From NCBI GenBank assembly GCA_017547285.1, contig JAFYQB010000154.1, forward strand, positions 1 through 37,945: 37,945 nt of DNA, written 5' to 3'. Origin of the DNA: Clostridia bacterium. GTDB lineage: Bacteria > Bacillota > Clostridia > Christensenellales > Aristaeellaceae. Below are positions 1 to 8,063 of the stretch, one piece after another. Within the stretch, counting starts at the first letter, position 1, and every line of letters starts with the position of its first letter. The notes beneath the pieces were generated by a model. The model was given only the letters and a program-made list of their open reading frames with translations. It was not told the origin of the DNA and did not search any database. The position numbers were made by a program, and so were the translations under genes.

Positions 1-2
1 AT

Positions 3-29
3 AACAACAACAATAATAATAACGCCTGA
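3..29 (+). CDS. C-terminal tail of an upstream gene, poly-asparagine (partial)
   Basis: The frame starting at base 3 reads seven asparagine codons (AAC/AAT), one alanine and a TGA stop. A strong terminator follows 12 bases later, which fits the end of a gene lying left of the window. Only the low-complexity tail is visible, so the product cannot be named. The other two frames give stops or a longer meaningless reading. Confidence 0.4.
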   Translation, partial: NNNNNNNA

Positions 30-41
30 CGAGCATTCCGT

Positions 42-79
42 CGGAAGTTTGCCTGCATTGCGGCAGACTTCCGTTTTTT
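42..79 (+). terminator. Rho-independent terminator of the upstream gene
   Basis: The arms 42-53 and 62-73 form a 12-base stem with one mismatch (CGGAAGT.TGCC with GGCA.ACTTCCG) around an 8-base loop, followed by six T. It ends the partial gene at the left edge and isolates glyQS. Confidence 0.9.
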
Positions 80-115
80 GTTTTCCGTGCCTGCTGCACA
101 AAAGCACCGCAAAGC

Positions 116-144
116 TTGACAAATAGCCACTTCAAGACTATTAT
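116..144 (+). promoter_or_regulatory. Sigma-A promoter of glyQS
   Basis: TTGACA (116-121), a 17-base spacer and TATTAT (139-144). The expected transcript start near 151 leaves only about 33 bases before the ATG at 184, too short for a T-box leader. GGGGAG (169-174) is the ribosome site, 9 bases from the start codon. Confidence 0.85.
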
Positions 145-183
145 TAGGAATGGTTTTACCATTTACGAGGGGAGAAATGTTTT

Positions 184-1563
184 ATGGCAGCTTTGACTAT
201 GGACAAGCTGGTTGCTCTGTGCAAGGGCCGCGGCTTTATCTATCCCGGCAGCGAGATCTACGGCGGTCTGGCAAACAGCTGGGACTACGGCCCCCTGGGC
301 GTAGAATTCAAGAATAACGTGAAGAAGGCCTGGTGGCAGAAGTTTGTTCAGGAGTGCAAGTACAATGTGGGCCTGGATGCCGCCATCCTGATGAACCGTG
401 AAGTATGGGTTGCTTCCGGCCACGTGGGCGGCTTCAACGATCCGCTCATGGACTGCAAGGCCTGTAAGGCCCGCTTCCGCGCCGACAAGCTCATCGAGGA
501 TTTCACCGAAGGCGCCGAGACCGGCGACGGCTGGACCAACGCTGAGCTGGAAGCCTATATCAACGAGCATGACATCGTTTGCCCCGTTTGCGGCAAGAAG
601 GATTTCACCGGCATCCGTCAGTTCAACCTGATGTTCAAGACCCACGCAGGCGTGACCGAGAACTCCACCAACGAGATCTATCTGCGTCCCGAAACCGCTC
701 AGGGTATCTTTGTTAACTTCCAGAACGTGATGCGCGCCACCCGCAAGAAGCTGCCCGCTGGTATCGCCCAGATCGGCAAGAGCTTCCGAAATGAGATCAC
801 CCCCGGCAACTTCATTTTCCGCGTTCGCGAGTTCGAACAGATGGAGCTGGAGTTCTTCTGCAAGCCCGGCGAGGATCTGGAGTGGTTCAACTACTGGCGT
901 TCCTTCTGTAAGGAATGGCTGCTGAGCCTGGGCATCAAGGAAGAGAGCCTGCGTCTGCGTGACCACGAGCCCGAGAAGCTGGCCTTCTATTCCAAGGCCA
1001 CGACCGACTTCGAGTTCCTGTTCCCCTTCGGCTGGGGCGAACTGTGGGGCATTGCCGACCGTACCGACTACGACCTGACCCAGCATCAGAACCATTCCGG
1101 CAAGGGCATGGAGTACATGGATCCCATGACCAACGAAAAGTTCGTGCCCTACTGCATCGAGCCCTCTCTGGGCGTGGACCGTATGGTGCTGGCCTTCCTG
1201 TGCAACGCCTACGAAGAGGAAGAGCTGGAGGGCGGCGATGTGCGCAACGTGCTGCACTTCCACCCTGCGCTGGCTCCCTACAAGTGCGCTGTGCTGCCCC
1301 TGCAGAAGAACAAGCTGGGCGGTCTGGCCACCGAGATCTACGAAGAACTCAGCAAGCACTTCATGGTGGATTACGACGAAACCGGCTCCATCGGCAAGCG
1401 TTACCGCCGTCAGGACGAGATCGGCACGCCGTTCTGCATCTGTGTGGACTTCGAGACCGAAGAGACCCAGTCCGTCACCGTGCGTGACCGCGACACCATG
1501 ACTCAGGAGCGCGTGAAGATCGCTGATCTGCCCGCTTACATCCAGAGCAAGATGGTGTTCTGA
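184..1563 (+). CDS. glyQS: Glycyl-tRNA synthetase, single-chain homodimeric type
   Basis: This 459-residue cytoplasmic enzyme charges tRNA-Gly with glycine using ATP. It is the dimeric eukaryote/archaea-like form, not the alpha2beta2 GlyQ/GlyS form. The N-terminus ([21 protein letters not shown]) is diagnostic. Class II motif 2 is FRNE at residues 201-204, and motif 3 is EPSLGVDR at 326-333. Two CxxC pairs (C91/C94 and C133/C136) could bind zinc in the insertion. The C-terminal anticodon-binding domain (about 360-459) is complete. The start is supported by GGGGAG 9 bases upstream. The gene has its own promoter and terminator and stands alone. Confidence 0.98.
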   Translation: MAALTMDKLVALCKGRGFIYPGSEIYGGLANSWDYGPLGVEFKNNVKKAWWQKFVQECKYNVGLDAAILMNREVWVASGHVGGFNDPLMDCKACKARFRADKLIEDFTEGAETGDGWTNAELEAYINEHDIVCPVCGKKDFTGIRQFNLMFKTHAGVTENSTNEIYLRPETAQGIFVNFQNVMRATRKKLPAGIAQIGKSFRNEITPGNFIFRVREFEQMELEFFCKPGEDLEWFNYWRSFCKEWLLSLGIKEESLRLRDHEPEKLAFYSKATTDFEFLFPFGWGELWGIADRTDYDLTQHQNHSGKGMEYMDPMTNEKFVPYCIEPSLGVDRMVLAFLCNAYEEEELEGGDVRNVLHFHPALAPYKCAVLPLQKNKLGGLATEIYEELSKHFMVDYDETGSIGKRYRRQDEIGTPFCICVDFETEETQSVTVRDRDTMTQERVKIADLPAYIQSKMVF

Positions 1564-1582
1564 TTCAGCTGAATAAGCAAAG

Positions 1583-1620
1583 ACGATCAGCCGGGTGTTT
1601 CCCCCGGCTGGTCGCCTCTT
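1583..1620 (+). terminator. Terminator after glyQS
   Basis: A GC-rich hairpin (CGATCAGCCGGG with CCCGGCTGGTCG) around a short loop is followed by CCTCTTT. The T-tract is imperfect, so some read-through into the membrane-protein gene at 1640 is possible. No separate promoter is obvious there. Confidence 0.6.
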
Positions 1621-1639
1621 TCGTATGGGGGAGTCACAG

Positions 1640-3235
1640 ATGATGAAACAATGGAAGCAGCAGCTTCAAAATAAGCGGCTGATGACCTGCGCGCTGATTC
1701 CTGCGGCGTTTTTTGCGCTGATGACTGTACTGGGCCGCAGCATGCAGGCACACGGCGTATTGCAGGGGCCGTTTTGGCAGTATGTGCTGCTGTTTGTGCT
1801 CTGGCTGCTGGCGTTTGGTGCAGGGATGGTGGCCCTTCTGATGCTGGCAAACGGTGCAGAAACGCATCAGGTAAAGCAGGAAGGACTGTTTGGCCGTATC
1901 ACAGGCAGTTTTGTTTTCGCCTTTGTACTGTTGATCCTTTGCTGGCTGCCGGTATGGCTGGCATTTTGGCCGGGTACCTTTTCGCCCGATTCCATCACGC
2001 AGTTCTACGCCTACTACAATGACGATCACTCTGCACATCACCCGCTGCTGCATACCCTGCTGCTGGGCAGCCTGATGACGCTGGGGCTGGATCTCCATCC
2101 CGAAGGCTATGCTACTTACGGTCTTGCCATGTACTGCGGCGTGCAGCTGGCGCTCACTGCGGGCTGCCTGGCCTATGGCGTCAGCTGGATGAAGCGGCGC
2201 GGCGTGCCGGTCTGGGCAAGGCTGATTGTGCTGGGAATGTTTGCGCTCAATCCCTTCTATGCGCCGTGGAGCTTCTATGCGCAGAAGGACGTGCTGTTTG
2301 GTGCGCTGGTGCTGGTGTTCTGTCTGCAGCTGGCGGATCTGTGGTTGTTCGGCATGAAGCCGCTCCGCATGATTGGTTTTGTGCTGACGGCTGTGCTGAT
2401 GATGCTTTTCCGCAACAACGGCATTTACGCGCTTGCGCTTCTTCTGCCGTTTGCGGTGTGGTGGGGCAAAGGTATGCGCATCCGGCTGACAGCATTGCTG
2501 GCAGGCTGCATGGCGCTGTATGTAGCGGTCAATGCCGGGCTGATGGCTGTGCTGTATGCAGCCGAAGGAAGCAAGGTGGAAATCCTGTCCATCCCGCTGC
2601 AGCAGATCGCCCGCACGCTGCGGGAAGATCCATCCGCCCGTGAACTGGATGAAGACGGCGTACTGGATACGCTGTTCGGCGAGGAAGATATTCCTGCGCT
2701 CTACAACGAATGGATCGCTGATCCGCTTAAATGGAGTGTGGATTACGATCTGCTGGATGAAAACATTCCTGCGCTGATCAAACTGTGGGCCAAAATGGGC
2801 GTGCGCCATTTCGATACCTATGTGGAAGCATTCCTTGCTCAGAATTTGCCGTATCTGCTGCCGAACTCCGACATGCTGCAATCCTTTGACTTTGGCATTC
2901 AGCAGCCGGACTGGTTCCCCATTGAGGAAACCAGCTATCTGCCGTCCCTTCGTGCCGCCTATGAGGCATATGAGCAAAAACTGGTTTTTGCTGGCATTCC
3001 CGGAACCAGATTGCTCTGTCATCCTGCAGTTTATATTTGGCTTGCCGTGGCGGGTTTTTCCTGCGCCTGCTTCCAGCGCAAGCGTGGGCTGATGGCTGCA
3101 CTTGGGTTCCTGATCGCGGTATGGTTTACCTGCCTGCTGGGGCCGGTGGCCATCATGCGCTATCTGCTGGGTGTGTATTACGCCGTTCCTGTGCTTTGGA
3201 GCGCGATGGTGATTCCGCTGAAGAAGCGTACATAA
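1640..3235 (+). CDS. Polytopic membrane protein, DUF6020-like
   Basis: This 531-residue protein is very rich in Leu, Ala, Val and Trp, with roughly ten or more hydrophobic spans. It has a largely polar external-looking stretch at about residues 310-430 and further spans at the C-terminus. The motif WPGTFSPDS (Asp at 117) followed by HHPLLHTL (133-140) is what I recall for DUF6020. That family resembles GT-C glycosyltransferases, where an Asp after the first membrane span is catalytic. A role in sugar transfer at the membrane is therefore inferred only. The start at 1640 (or 1643) is chosen because GGGGGAG ends 6 bases before it. An upstream in-frame ATG at 1625 has no ribosome site. Confidence 0.75.
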   Translation: MMKQWKQQLQNKRLMTCALIPAAFFALMTVLGRSMQAHGVLQGPFWQYVLLFVLWLLAFGAGMVALLMLANGAETHQVKQEGLFGRITGSFVFAFVLLILCWLPVWLAFWPGTFSPDSITQFYAYYNDDHSAHHPLLHTLLLGSLMTLGLDLHPEGYATYGLAMYCGVQLALTAGCLAYGVSWMKRRGVPVWARLIVLGMFALNPFYAPWSFYAQKDVLFGALVLVFCLQLADLWLFGMKPLRMIGFVLTAVLMMLFRNNGIYALALLLPFAVWWGKGMRIRLTALLAGCMALYVAVNAGLMAVLYAAEGSKVEILSIPLQQIARTLREDPSARELDEDGVLDTLFGEEDIPALYNEWIADPLKWSVDYDLLDENIPALIKLWAKMGVRHFDTYVEAFLAQNLPYLLPNSDMLQSFDFGIQQPDWFPIEETSYLPSLRAAYEAYEQKLVFAGIPGTRLLCHPAVYIWLAVAGFSCACFQRKRGLMAALGFLIAVWFTCLLGPVAIMRYLLGVYYAVPVLWSAMVIPLKKRT

Positions 3236-3251
3236 GTCGCCGAATGCGTTC

Positions 3252-3280
3252 TTGCAAACATCCCTGTTTCCCGCTATCAT
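3252..3280 (+). promoter_or_regulatory. Promoter of the XRE regulator gene
   Basis: TTGCAA (3252-3257), a 17-base spacer and TATCAT (3275-3280). Transcription should start near 3287, giving a leader of about 19 bases. The left operator-like palindrome lies inside the -35/-10 spacer. Confidence 0.7.
3256..3269. promoter_or_regulatory. Palindromic operator candidate O1
   Basis: AAACA-TCCC-TGTTT is a 5-4-5 palindrome, the size expected for an XRE dimer. It overlaps the -35 edge and spacer of the promoter at 3252-3280. It is also half of an 18-bp perfect inverted repeat (3255-3272 with 3295-3312). Confidence 0.6.
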
Positions 3281-3297
3281 GAAATCACGAAAGGGGG

Positions 3298-3311
3298 AAA
3301 CAGGGATGTTT
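3298..3311. promoter_or_regulatory. Palindromic operator candidate O2
   Basis: AAACA-GGGA-TGTTT has the same outer half-sites as O1 and the inverted centre. It spans the ATG at 3306. Its centre is 42 bp from that of O1, about four helical turns, so dimers on both sites would face the same side of the DNA. Confidence 0.6.
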
Positions 3312-3932
3312 GTTTTATCAGCCAAGCTGCGCGAGCACCGCAGAAGACTGGAAATGACGCAGGAGGATGTGGCGAATGCGCTGGGCGTTGCGCCGCAGAC
3401 GGTGAGCAAATGGGAACGCGCGGAAACCTATCCGGATATTATGCTGCTGCCTGCGCTGGCCAATATGTTTCAGATTACGGTGGATGAACTGCTGGGCATG
3501 GAAGAACTCAGGGAAGCGCACCAGATCGGCGAGGTTTATACCACAGCAAGGCAGCGCCTGAGTCAAAAGGACTGGTCAGGTGCAGTCACGGTATATGAAC
3601 AGGCGCTGCGCATCTGGCCGAACGATGCGGGGATTCTGACGGATCTGGCGATGGCGCTGGCTTTGGCAGGCGAAGCCGCGCAGCTTGCAAGGGCAAAGGA
3701 GCTTTGCGAACGGGTGCTGCATATGCCCGCGAACGTCAAGGTCCAGCATACCGCCCGCGCAGCGCTGTGCTACATTTGCGCCAAATCCGGTGATGTGGAA
3801 AAGGCGTTTCAATGCGCAAAGGATCTTCCGCACCAGCGTGAGAGCAGGGAAGCGGTTTGTCAGCATCTTGCGCAGAATGAAAACTGGGATGGGCTTCTTT
3901 ATACGCTTTCCACTGGGGAAACCATCCCCTGA
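3306..3932 (+). CDS. XRE-family transcriptional regulator with TPR-like C-terminus
   Basis: This 208-residue cytoplasmic protein has a lambda-type helix-turn-helix at residues 6-60 (MTQEDVANALGV, APQTVSKWERAETYPD). A helical region with TPR-like repeats follows at about 80-190, and such regions often bind a peptide or partner. It is shorter than many HTH-TPR regulators. The start follows AAGGGGG at 3291-3297. Two matching palindromes flank its promoter and start codon, so negative autoregulation is likely, though this is inference. The gene lies between a membrane protein and a GH20 enzyme, and its other targets are unknown. Confidence 0.85.
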   Translation: MFVLSAKLREHRRRLEMTQEDVANALGVAPQTVSKWERAETYPDIMLLPALANMFQITVDELLGMEELREAHQIGEVYTTARQRLSQKDWSGAVTVYEQALRIWPNDAGILTDLAMALALAGEAAQLARAKELCERVLHMPANVKVQHTARAALCYICAKSGDVEKAFQCAKDLPHQRESREAVCQHLAQNENWDGLLYTLSTGETIP

Positions 3933-4002
3933 TTCTTCAAACACCTGCTGCAGCAAACAGGCTTTTTGATGAATGGGACTATTTTTCCCTGGCATTTCAT
4001 GA

Positions 4003-4008
4003 TATACT
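4003..4008 (+). promoter_or_regulatory. Possible -10 element of the hexosaminidase gene
   Basis: TATACT lies 46 bases before the ATG at 4054. No convincing -35 box is seen at the right distance, so the promoter may be activator dependent. GGGAGG at about 4039-4045 is the ribosome site. Confidence 0.35.
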
Positions 4009-4053
4009 GAATCCACAGGTGATCGTTGCATATCAATAAGGGAGGTTCCATAT

Positions 4054-5829
4054 ATGCTTTTGTTTCCCAGTCCCCGGCAGGCTGTTTGTCATGAAGGTGT
4101 TTATCAGGTAAAGGGCTGCTACCAGAATTTGAATCTGGTGGATTTCTGCAAGGCCGTCAAAGCGGGCAATGAGGATGTAACGGTTGTTTCTGCCCCGTTG
4201 ATGGAAAAGGAAGAATACAAGCTGACCATTGCGGCGGAGGGTGTCACCATTGAAACCGCCTGCGATGAGGGTTTCTTCCGCGCTGCTACCTCGCTGCATC
4301 AGATGATCCGCCGCCAGAAGGGCCAGCTTGCCCTGTGCGAGATTCAGGACAAGCCTGAGATCGCCCGCCGCGGTTACATGCTGGATATCAGCCGCGGCCG
4401 CATGCCCAAGGTGGAAACCATCAAAACCATGATCGATTTCCTTGCAGCGCTCAAGTATAATGAGTTCCAGCTGTATATGGAGGGCGATTGCTTCAAGTAC
4501 GCGGCTTATCCCAAGGAAACGGCCGATTTTGATTGCCTCACCCCTGAAGATATCCGCGAGCTGGATGCCTACTGCCGCGAACGTTTCATCGATCTGGTGC
4601 CCAACCAGAACTCCTTCGGCCACATGTATACGTGGCTGCGCAAGCCGGACTTCCATCATCTGGGTCTGTTTGAAACGGAGGATCAGGTACCGTCCACCCT
4701 CAATCCACTGCTGCCTGAGAGCTTTGAGTTCGTATGCAACCTGTACGAATCTTTGCTTCCGCATTTCAGCTCCCAGTATGTAAACATCGGTCTGGATGAG
4801 GCCTATGGCCTTGGCCGTTACCAGATCGAAGAATACTGCAAACAGAAGGGTAAAGATGTGGTGTTCATGGAGTGGCTGAACAAGCTGAACGACCATATCA
4901 CCGAAAAATACGGCAAAACCGTTATGTTCTGGGCGGATATGATCTACAACTACCCCCAGAGCTATCACATGGTGCCCAAGGACGCCGTAGCGCTGGAATG
5001 GGGCTATGAGCTGATCCAGTCCCAGCGCATGACCGACCACTGTATCGCGTACCGCGACGCGGGCGTGCGCTACTACGTGTGCCCCTCCTGCAACACCCAC
5101 GGCAGCCTGACCAGCCGCATGGACGTGACCACCTTCAACATCCGCACCTGCGGCGAGCTGGCGGTGGAATACGGCGCGGAAGGCCTGCTGCTGACCGACT
5201 GGGGCGATGGCGGCCATCCGCAGTTTGGCGTATGGAGCATGGTGCCCTGCGCGCTGAACGGTCAGTACGGATGGAACACCGGCGCCAGGCAGGACGGCGA
5301 GAGCTTCAAGGCGGATTTCATCCGCAATGCTGAAACCTTTGTGGATGAAGAAGTGTTCGGCGGCGCGAAGGTCTCCCGCCTCATGTACCGCATGGCCAAC
5401 TACTACCTGCTGGAGCCGGAGCGCATTCACGTATGCACCATGAGCGCCAAGCACCTGTTCCTGCCTATCAGCGAAACCCGCTACGCCCACCTGTTTGACA
5501 TCAAAGACAGCGGCGATGACTTCTACTTTGACAACGTGACCGATTATGTGCGCCGCGTGATGGCAGATATCGAAAAGGTGGACTTTGACGAGCGGATGAA
5601 GCGCGAAGTCCGCTGGACGGCATGGGCCATCGAGCTGGGCAGCGAGCTGTGCAAGGTAAAACTGCATCCGCAGGATTCGCTGGACAAGGTGGATGAACTG
5701 GTCGCGCTGATCGACAAGGTTGCTGAGGAATACAAGGAACTTTGGAACTACCGCAACTACGAGAAGGGACAGGAGAAGTTCCTGACGCATATGCAGAACC
5801 GCAGGGAAGAACTGCTGGCGCTCAAGTAA
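4054..5829 (+). CDS. Family 20 glycoside hydrolase (beta-N-acetylhexosaminidase)
   Basis: This 591-residue protein has no signal peptide, so it probably acts inside the cell on imported GlcNAc/GalNAc oligosaccharides. Residues 1-105 look like the GH20 N-terminal domain. The catalytic barrel starts at RRGYMLDISRGR. The paired acid residues are in NIGLDEAYGLG (D248, E249), as in the substrate-assisted GH20 mechanism. Tryptophans that line the sugar site are visible in MFWADM and LEWGYE. The last 120 residues are helical. Exact substrate (chitobiose, host glycan or peptidoglycan fragment) cannot be read from the sequence. The neighbouring XRE gene could regulate it. A two-way terminator follows. 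Confidence 0.88.
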   Translation: MLLFPSPRQAVCHEGVYQVKGCYQNLNLVDFCKAVKAGNEDVTVVSAPLMEKEEYKLTIAAEGVTIETACDEGFFRAATSLHQMIRRQKGQLALCEIQDKPEIARRGYMLDISRGRMPKVETIKTMIDFLAALKYNEFQLYMEGDCFKYAAYPKETADFDCLTPEDIRELDAYCRERFIDLVPNQNSFGHMYTWLRKPDFHHLGLFETEDQVPSTLNPLLPESFEFVCNLYESLLPHFSSQYVNIGLDEAYGLGRYQIEEYCKQKGKDVVFMEWLNKLNDHITEKYGKTVMFWADMIYNYPQSYHMVPKDAVALEWGYELIQSQRMTDHCIAYRDAGVRYYVCPSCNTHGSLTSRMDVTTFNIRTCGELAVEYGAEGLLLTDWGDGGHPQFGVWSMVPCALNGQYGWNTGARQDGESFKADFIRNAETFVDEEVFGGAKVSRLMYRMANYYLLEPERIHVCTMSAKHLFLPISETRYAHLFDIKDSGDDFYFDNVTDYVRRVMADIEKVDFDERMKREVRWTAWAIELGSELCKVKLHPQDSLDKVDELVALIDKVAEEYKELWNYRNYEKGQEKFLTHMQNRREELLALK

Positions 5830-5881
5830 AGAAGCGCGATGAGGGGCATTAGACTGCCCGGAATGCATAGGCCAACAAGCA

Positions 5882-5923
5882 AAAGCACCGTTTCCGGTTT
5901 GGTTTCCGGAAACGGTGCTTTTA
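5882..5923. terminator. Bidirectional terminator between the GH20 gene and the MATE pseudogene
   Basis: AAAGCACCGTTTCCGG pairs with CCGGAAACGGTGCTTT around a short loop, with A-run and T-run on either side. It can end transcription from both converging genes. Confidence 0.92.
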
Positions 5924-5932
5924 TGTATCTGT

Positions 5933-7315
5933 TTATTTGTTGGCGGAAGCTTCACCCAAAGGCTTGAAAAGTTCGCGATCAGCTTTGACATACAGCACAA
6001 GGCTCAGCGCCAGACAGAACATTTCAGCAATGGCAAAAGCCCACCAGATGGCGTTCAGTCCGCCCAGACGGCTCAGGATCCACGCAGCAGGCAGCAGCAC
6101 CACCAGCTGGCGGGATACGCTCATGCTCAGGCTGTAAAAACCGCGGCCAACAGCCTGGAACACGGTGCTCAGGATGATGCCGATGGCGGCCATCGGGAAA
6201 CTGAAGCAAATGGTGCGCAGGGCTTTGGTACCCAATACAGTCAGTTCGCTTGCGCCATTGGCTTCAAACAGGCTCAGCAGCGTGCCGGGAATCAGCAGGA
6301 AGGCAAGCATGCCCGTGGCCATAATGGCCAGCGAGAAGCAGAGCGCCACTTTGATAGCAGCATAGATACGGGCGCGCAGCTTTGCGCCGTAGTTGTAGCC
6401 GATAATGGCCACCAAACCGTTGCTCAGACCCAGCACAGGCATAAAGATGAAGGATTGCAGCTTCATATATACGCCCAATACGCTTACGGCAGTGGCGCCA
6501 TAGGTCATCAGGATCAGGTTCATGGTCACGTTCATTGCAGAGGAGACAGACTGCATGATAATGCTGGGGAAGCCAACGGCAAAGATTCGTTTCATAATCT
6601 TTCCGCTGGGCCGGAAACCCTTCAGTGAAATACGCAGCTCCCGGTTGAACTTCTGGTTCAGGAACAGGCCGAGCATCATGCCAGAAATCTGACCAACGAC
6701 CGTGGCAACGGCAGCGCCTGCAATGCCCATGGCCGGAAAACCAAGCAGACCGAAGATCATGATCGGGTCAAGGATGATGTTGATCACCGCGCCTGTCAGC
6801 TGAGTGGCCATCGAAAGCACCGTGTTGCCGGTGGACTGCATGATGCGTTCAAAGGTGATGGACATAAACAGACCAAAGCTGAATATGCACACAATGCTCA
6901 AGTATTCGCTGCCAAGTGCCTGCAGCTATGCTTCAGGCGTCAGCAGACGGAAAACAGGTCCTGCACCGAGCAGGCCAAACAGCAAAAACAGCAGATAGGC
7001 GCACAGCTGCATAAAAATGCCGTTTTTGGCTGCATCACGCGCTTCCTCTGCACGGCGTGCGCCGAGTCGGCGGCTGATCAGGCTGTTGATACCCACGCCC
7101 AGACCGGTGGAAGCGGCGATCATCAGCATCTGAATCGGAAAGGCCAGCGATACGGCGGTCAAGGCATCCGCGCTGTAGCGGGCTACAAAAATACCGTCAA
7201 CCACATTATAAAGCGCCTGTACCAGCATGCTGATCATGATCGGCACAGAGATTTTGACAACCAGTTTTCCCATGGACATGGTACCCAGCATTCTGGAACG
7301 CTCTTGCTGCTCCAC
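5933..7315 (-). pseudogene. MATE-family multidrug exporter interrupted by an in-frame amber codon
   Basis: The reading frame is continuous for about 460 codons, the normal MATE length, except for one TAG at 6926-6928. The first part (from 7315, GTG) has the usual N-terminus (LGTMSMGKL, PIMISMLVQALYNVVDGIF). The second part continues in the same frame with LQALGSEYLSIVC through to a normal C-terminus. A single CAG to TAG change (Gln) would explain the break. The rest of the gene shows no decay, so the mutation is recent, is a sequencing error, or is read through. Both halves keep the paired six-helix architecture of a Na+/H+ drug antiporter. A good promoter lies upstream. Confidence 0.85.
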
Positions 7316-7357
7316 TGCAAAATCAACCCCGTTTCGTGAAATTTCATACAGCCGTAT

Positions 7358-7386
7358 ATGGTAACAGCATCGCGTAGTTTCGTCAA
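7358..7386 (-). promoter_or_regulatory. Promoter of the MATE gene
   Basis: On the minus strand, TTGACG (7386-7381), a 17-base spacer and TACCAT (7363-7358). The start codon GTG is about 43 bases downstream. Confidence 0.7.
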
Positions 7387-7399
7387 TGGACAAAATGCC

Positions 7400-7431
7400 A
7401 AAAACCGCCCCGCCGGGCAGGCGGAGCGGTT
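7400..7431 (-). terminator. Terminator of rubrerythrin
   Basis: On the minus strand a 12-bp stem with one mismatch (AACCGCTCCGCC with GGCGGGGCGGTT) and a 5-base loop precedes TTTTTGG. It lies about 27 bases past the rubrerythrin stop. Confidence 0.85.
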
Positions 7432-7457
7432 GCAAACGCTTGATTTTGCGCTGTTGA

Positions 7458-8000
7458 TTAGTAATTGTTGGCCTTGATCTGGAAGTATGCCTTGGGATGC
7501 TTGCACACGGGGCACAGTTCAGGGGCCTTCTTGCCGATCACAATGTGGCCGCAGTTGGAGCATTCCCAGATCATGTCGCCGTCGCGGCTGAACACCAGAC
7601 CGCCTTCCACATTGGCCAGCAGCTTGCGGTAGCGCTCTTCGTGGGTCTTTTCGATGGCGGCAACCTTTTCAAACAGAATGGCGATTTCGGTAAAGCCTTC
7701 CTCGCGGGCTTCTACGGCCATGTTGGCGTACATATCGGTCCACTCGTAGTTCTCGCCCTCAGCAGCGTCCAGCAGGTTCTCAGCAGTGGTGGGTACTTCG
7801 CCGCCGTGCAGAAGCTTAAACCAGATCTTTGCGTGTTCCTTTTCGTTGTTGGCAGTTTCCTCAAACAGATTGGCGATCTGCACGTAGCCTTCCTTCTTGG
7901 CTTTGGAGGCATAGTAGGTGTACTTGTTGCGGGCCTGGCTTTCGCCGGCGAACGCAGTCATCAGATTCGCTTCCGTCTTGGTGCCTTTCAGTTCCTTCAT
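7458..8000 (-). CDS. rbr: Rubrerythrin
   Basis: This 180-residue cytoplasmic enzyme reduces hydrogen peroxide to water in anaerobes. The N-terminal ferritin-like four-helix bundle carries diiron ligands E20 ([11 protein letters not shown]), E53 and H56 (NNEKEHAK), with further Glu residues near 90-130. The C-terminal rubredoxin domain has two CxxC pairs (C147/C150 and C163/C166) that hold the electron-donating iron. The length and ligand spacing match classical rubrerythrin. GGAGGG sits just upstream of the ATG. It lies 63 bases behind the CHAP gene, with a palindrome between them. Confidence 0.97.
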   Translation of the reverse strand: MKELKGTKTEANLMTAFAGESQARNKYTYYASKAKKEGYVQIANLFEETANNEKEHAKIWFKLLHGGEVPTTAENLLDAAEGENYEWTDMYANMAVEAREEGFTEIAILFEKVAAIEKTHEERYRKLLANVEGGLVFSRDGDMIWECSNCGHIVIGKKAPELCPVCKHPKAYFQIKANNY

Positions 8001-8031
8001 AATTTTCCCTCCGTTATTTAGGTTTGTTTAT

Positions 8032-8059
8032 AGAATACCCCGTTTTGGGGTACGCGAAA
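8032..8059 (-). promoter_or_regulatory. Possible rubrerythrin promoter overlapping a palindrome
   Basis: On the minus strand, TTTCGC (8059-8054), a 16-base spacer and TATTCT (8037-8032). The perfect palindrome TACCCC-N5-GGGGTA (8036-8052) covers the spacer and the edge of the -10. It may be an operator, or the hairpin that ends the CHAP gene, whose stop is only 12 bases away. Confidence 0.4.
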
Positions 8060-8063
8060 CCGT

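Noticed and set aside
145..183. A T-box riboswitch before glyQS
   Set aside because: Only about 33 bases separate the predicted transcript start from the ATG, far too few for a T-box leader.
163..1359. A 398-codon open frame on the minus strand opposite glyQS
   Set aside because: It lies wholly over a certain gene, has no ribosome site and no recognisable motif. It is an artefact of biased codon use, as are the long antisense frames over addB (23629-24723), mnmE (26266-27597), rhaA/esterase (31400-33289) and the FGGY kinase (35560-36735).
3255..3312. The 18-bp inverted repeat as an RNA hairpin hiding the ribosome site
   Set aside because: The best promoter places the transcript start near 3287, after the left arm, so the mRNA would lack it. 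A DNA operator fits better.
1634..3409. A 591-codon minus-strand frame across the membrane protein and the XRE gene
   Set aside because: It is rich in Gln, His and Arg, as expected from the reverse complement of Leu/Ala/Val-rich membrane protein codons. It crosses a gene boundary and a promoter.
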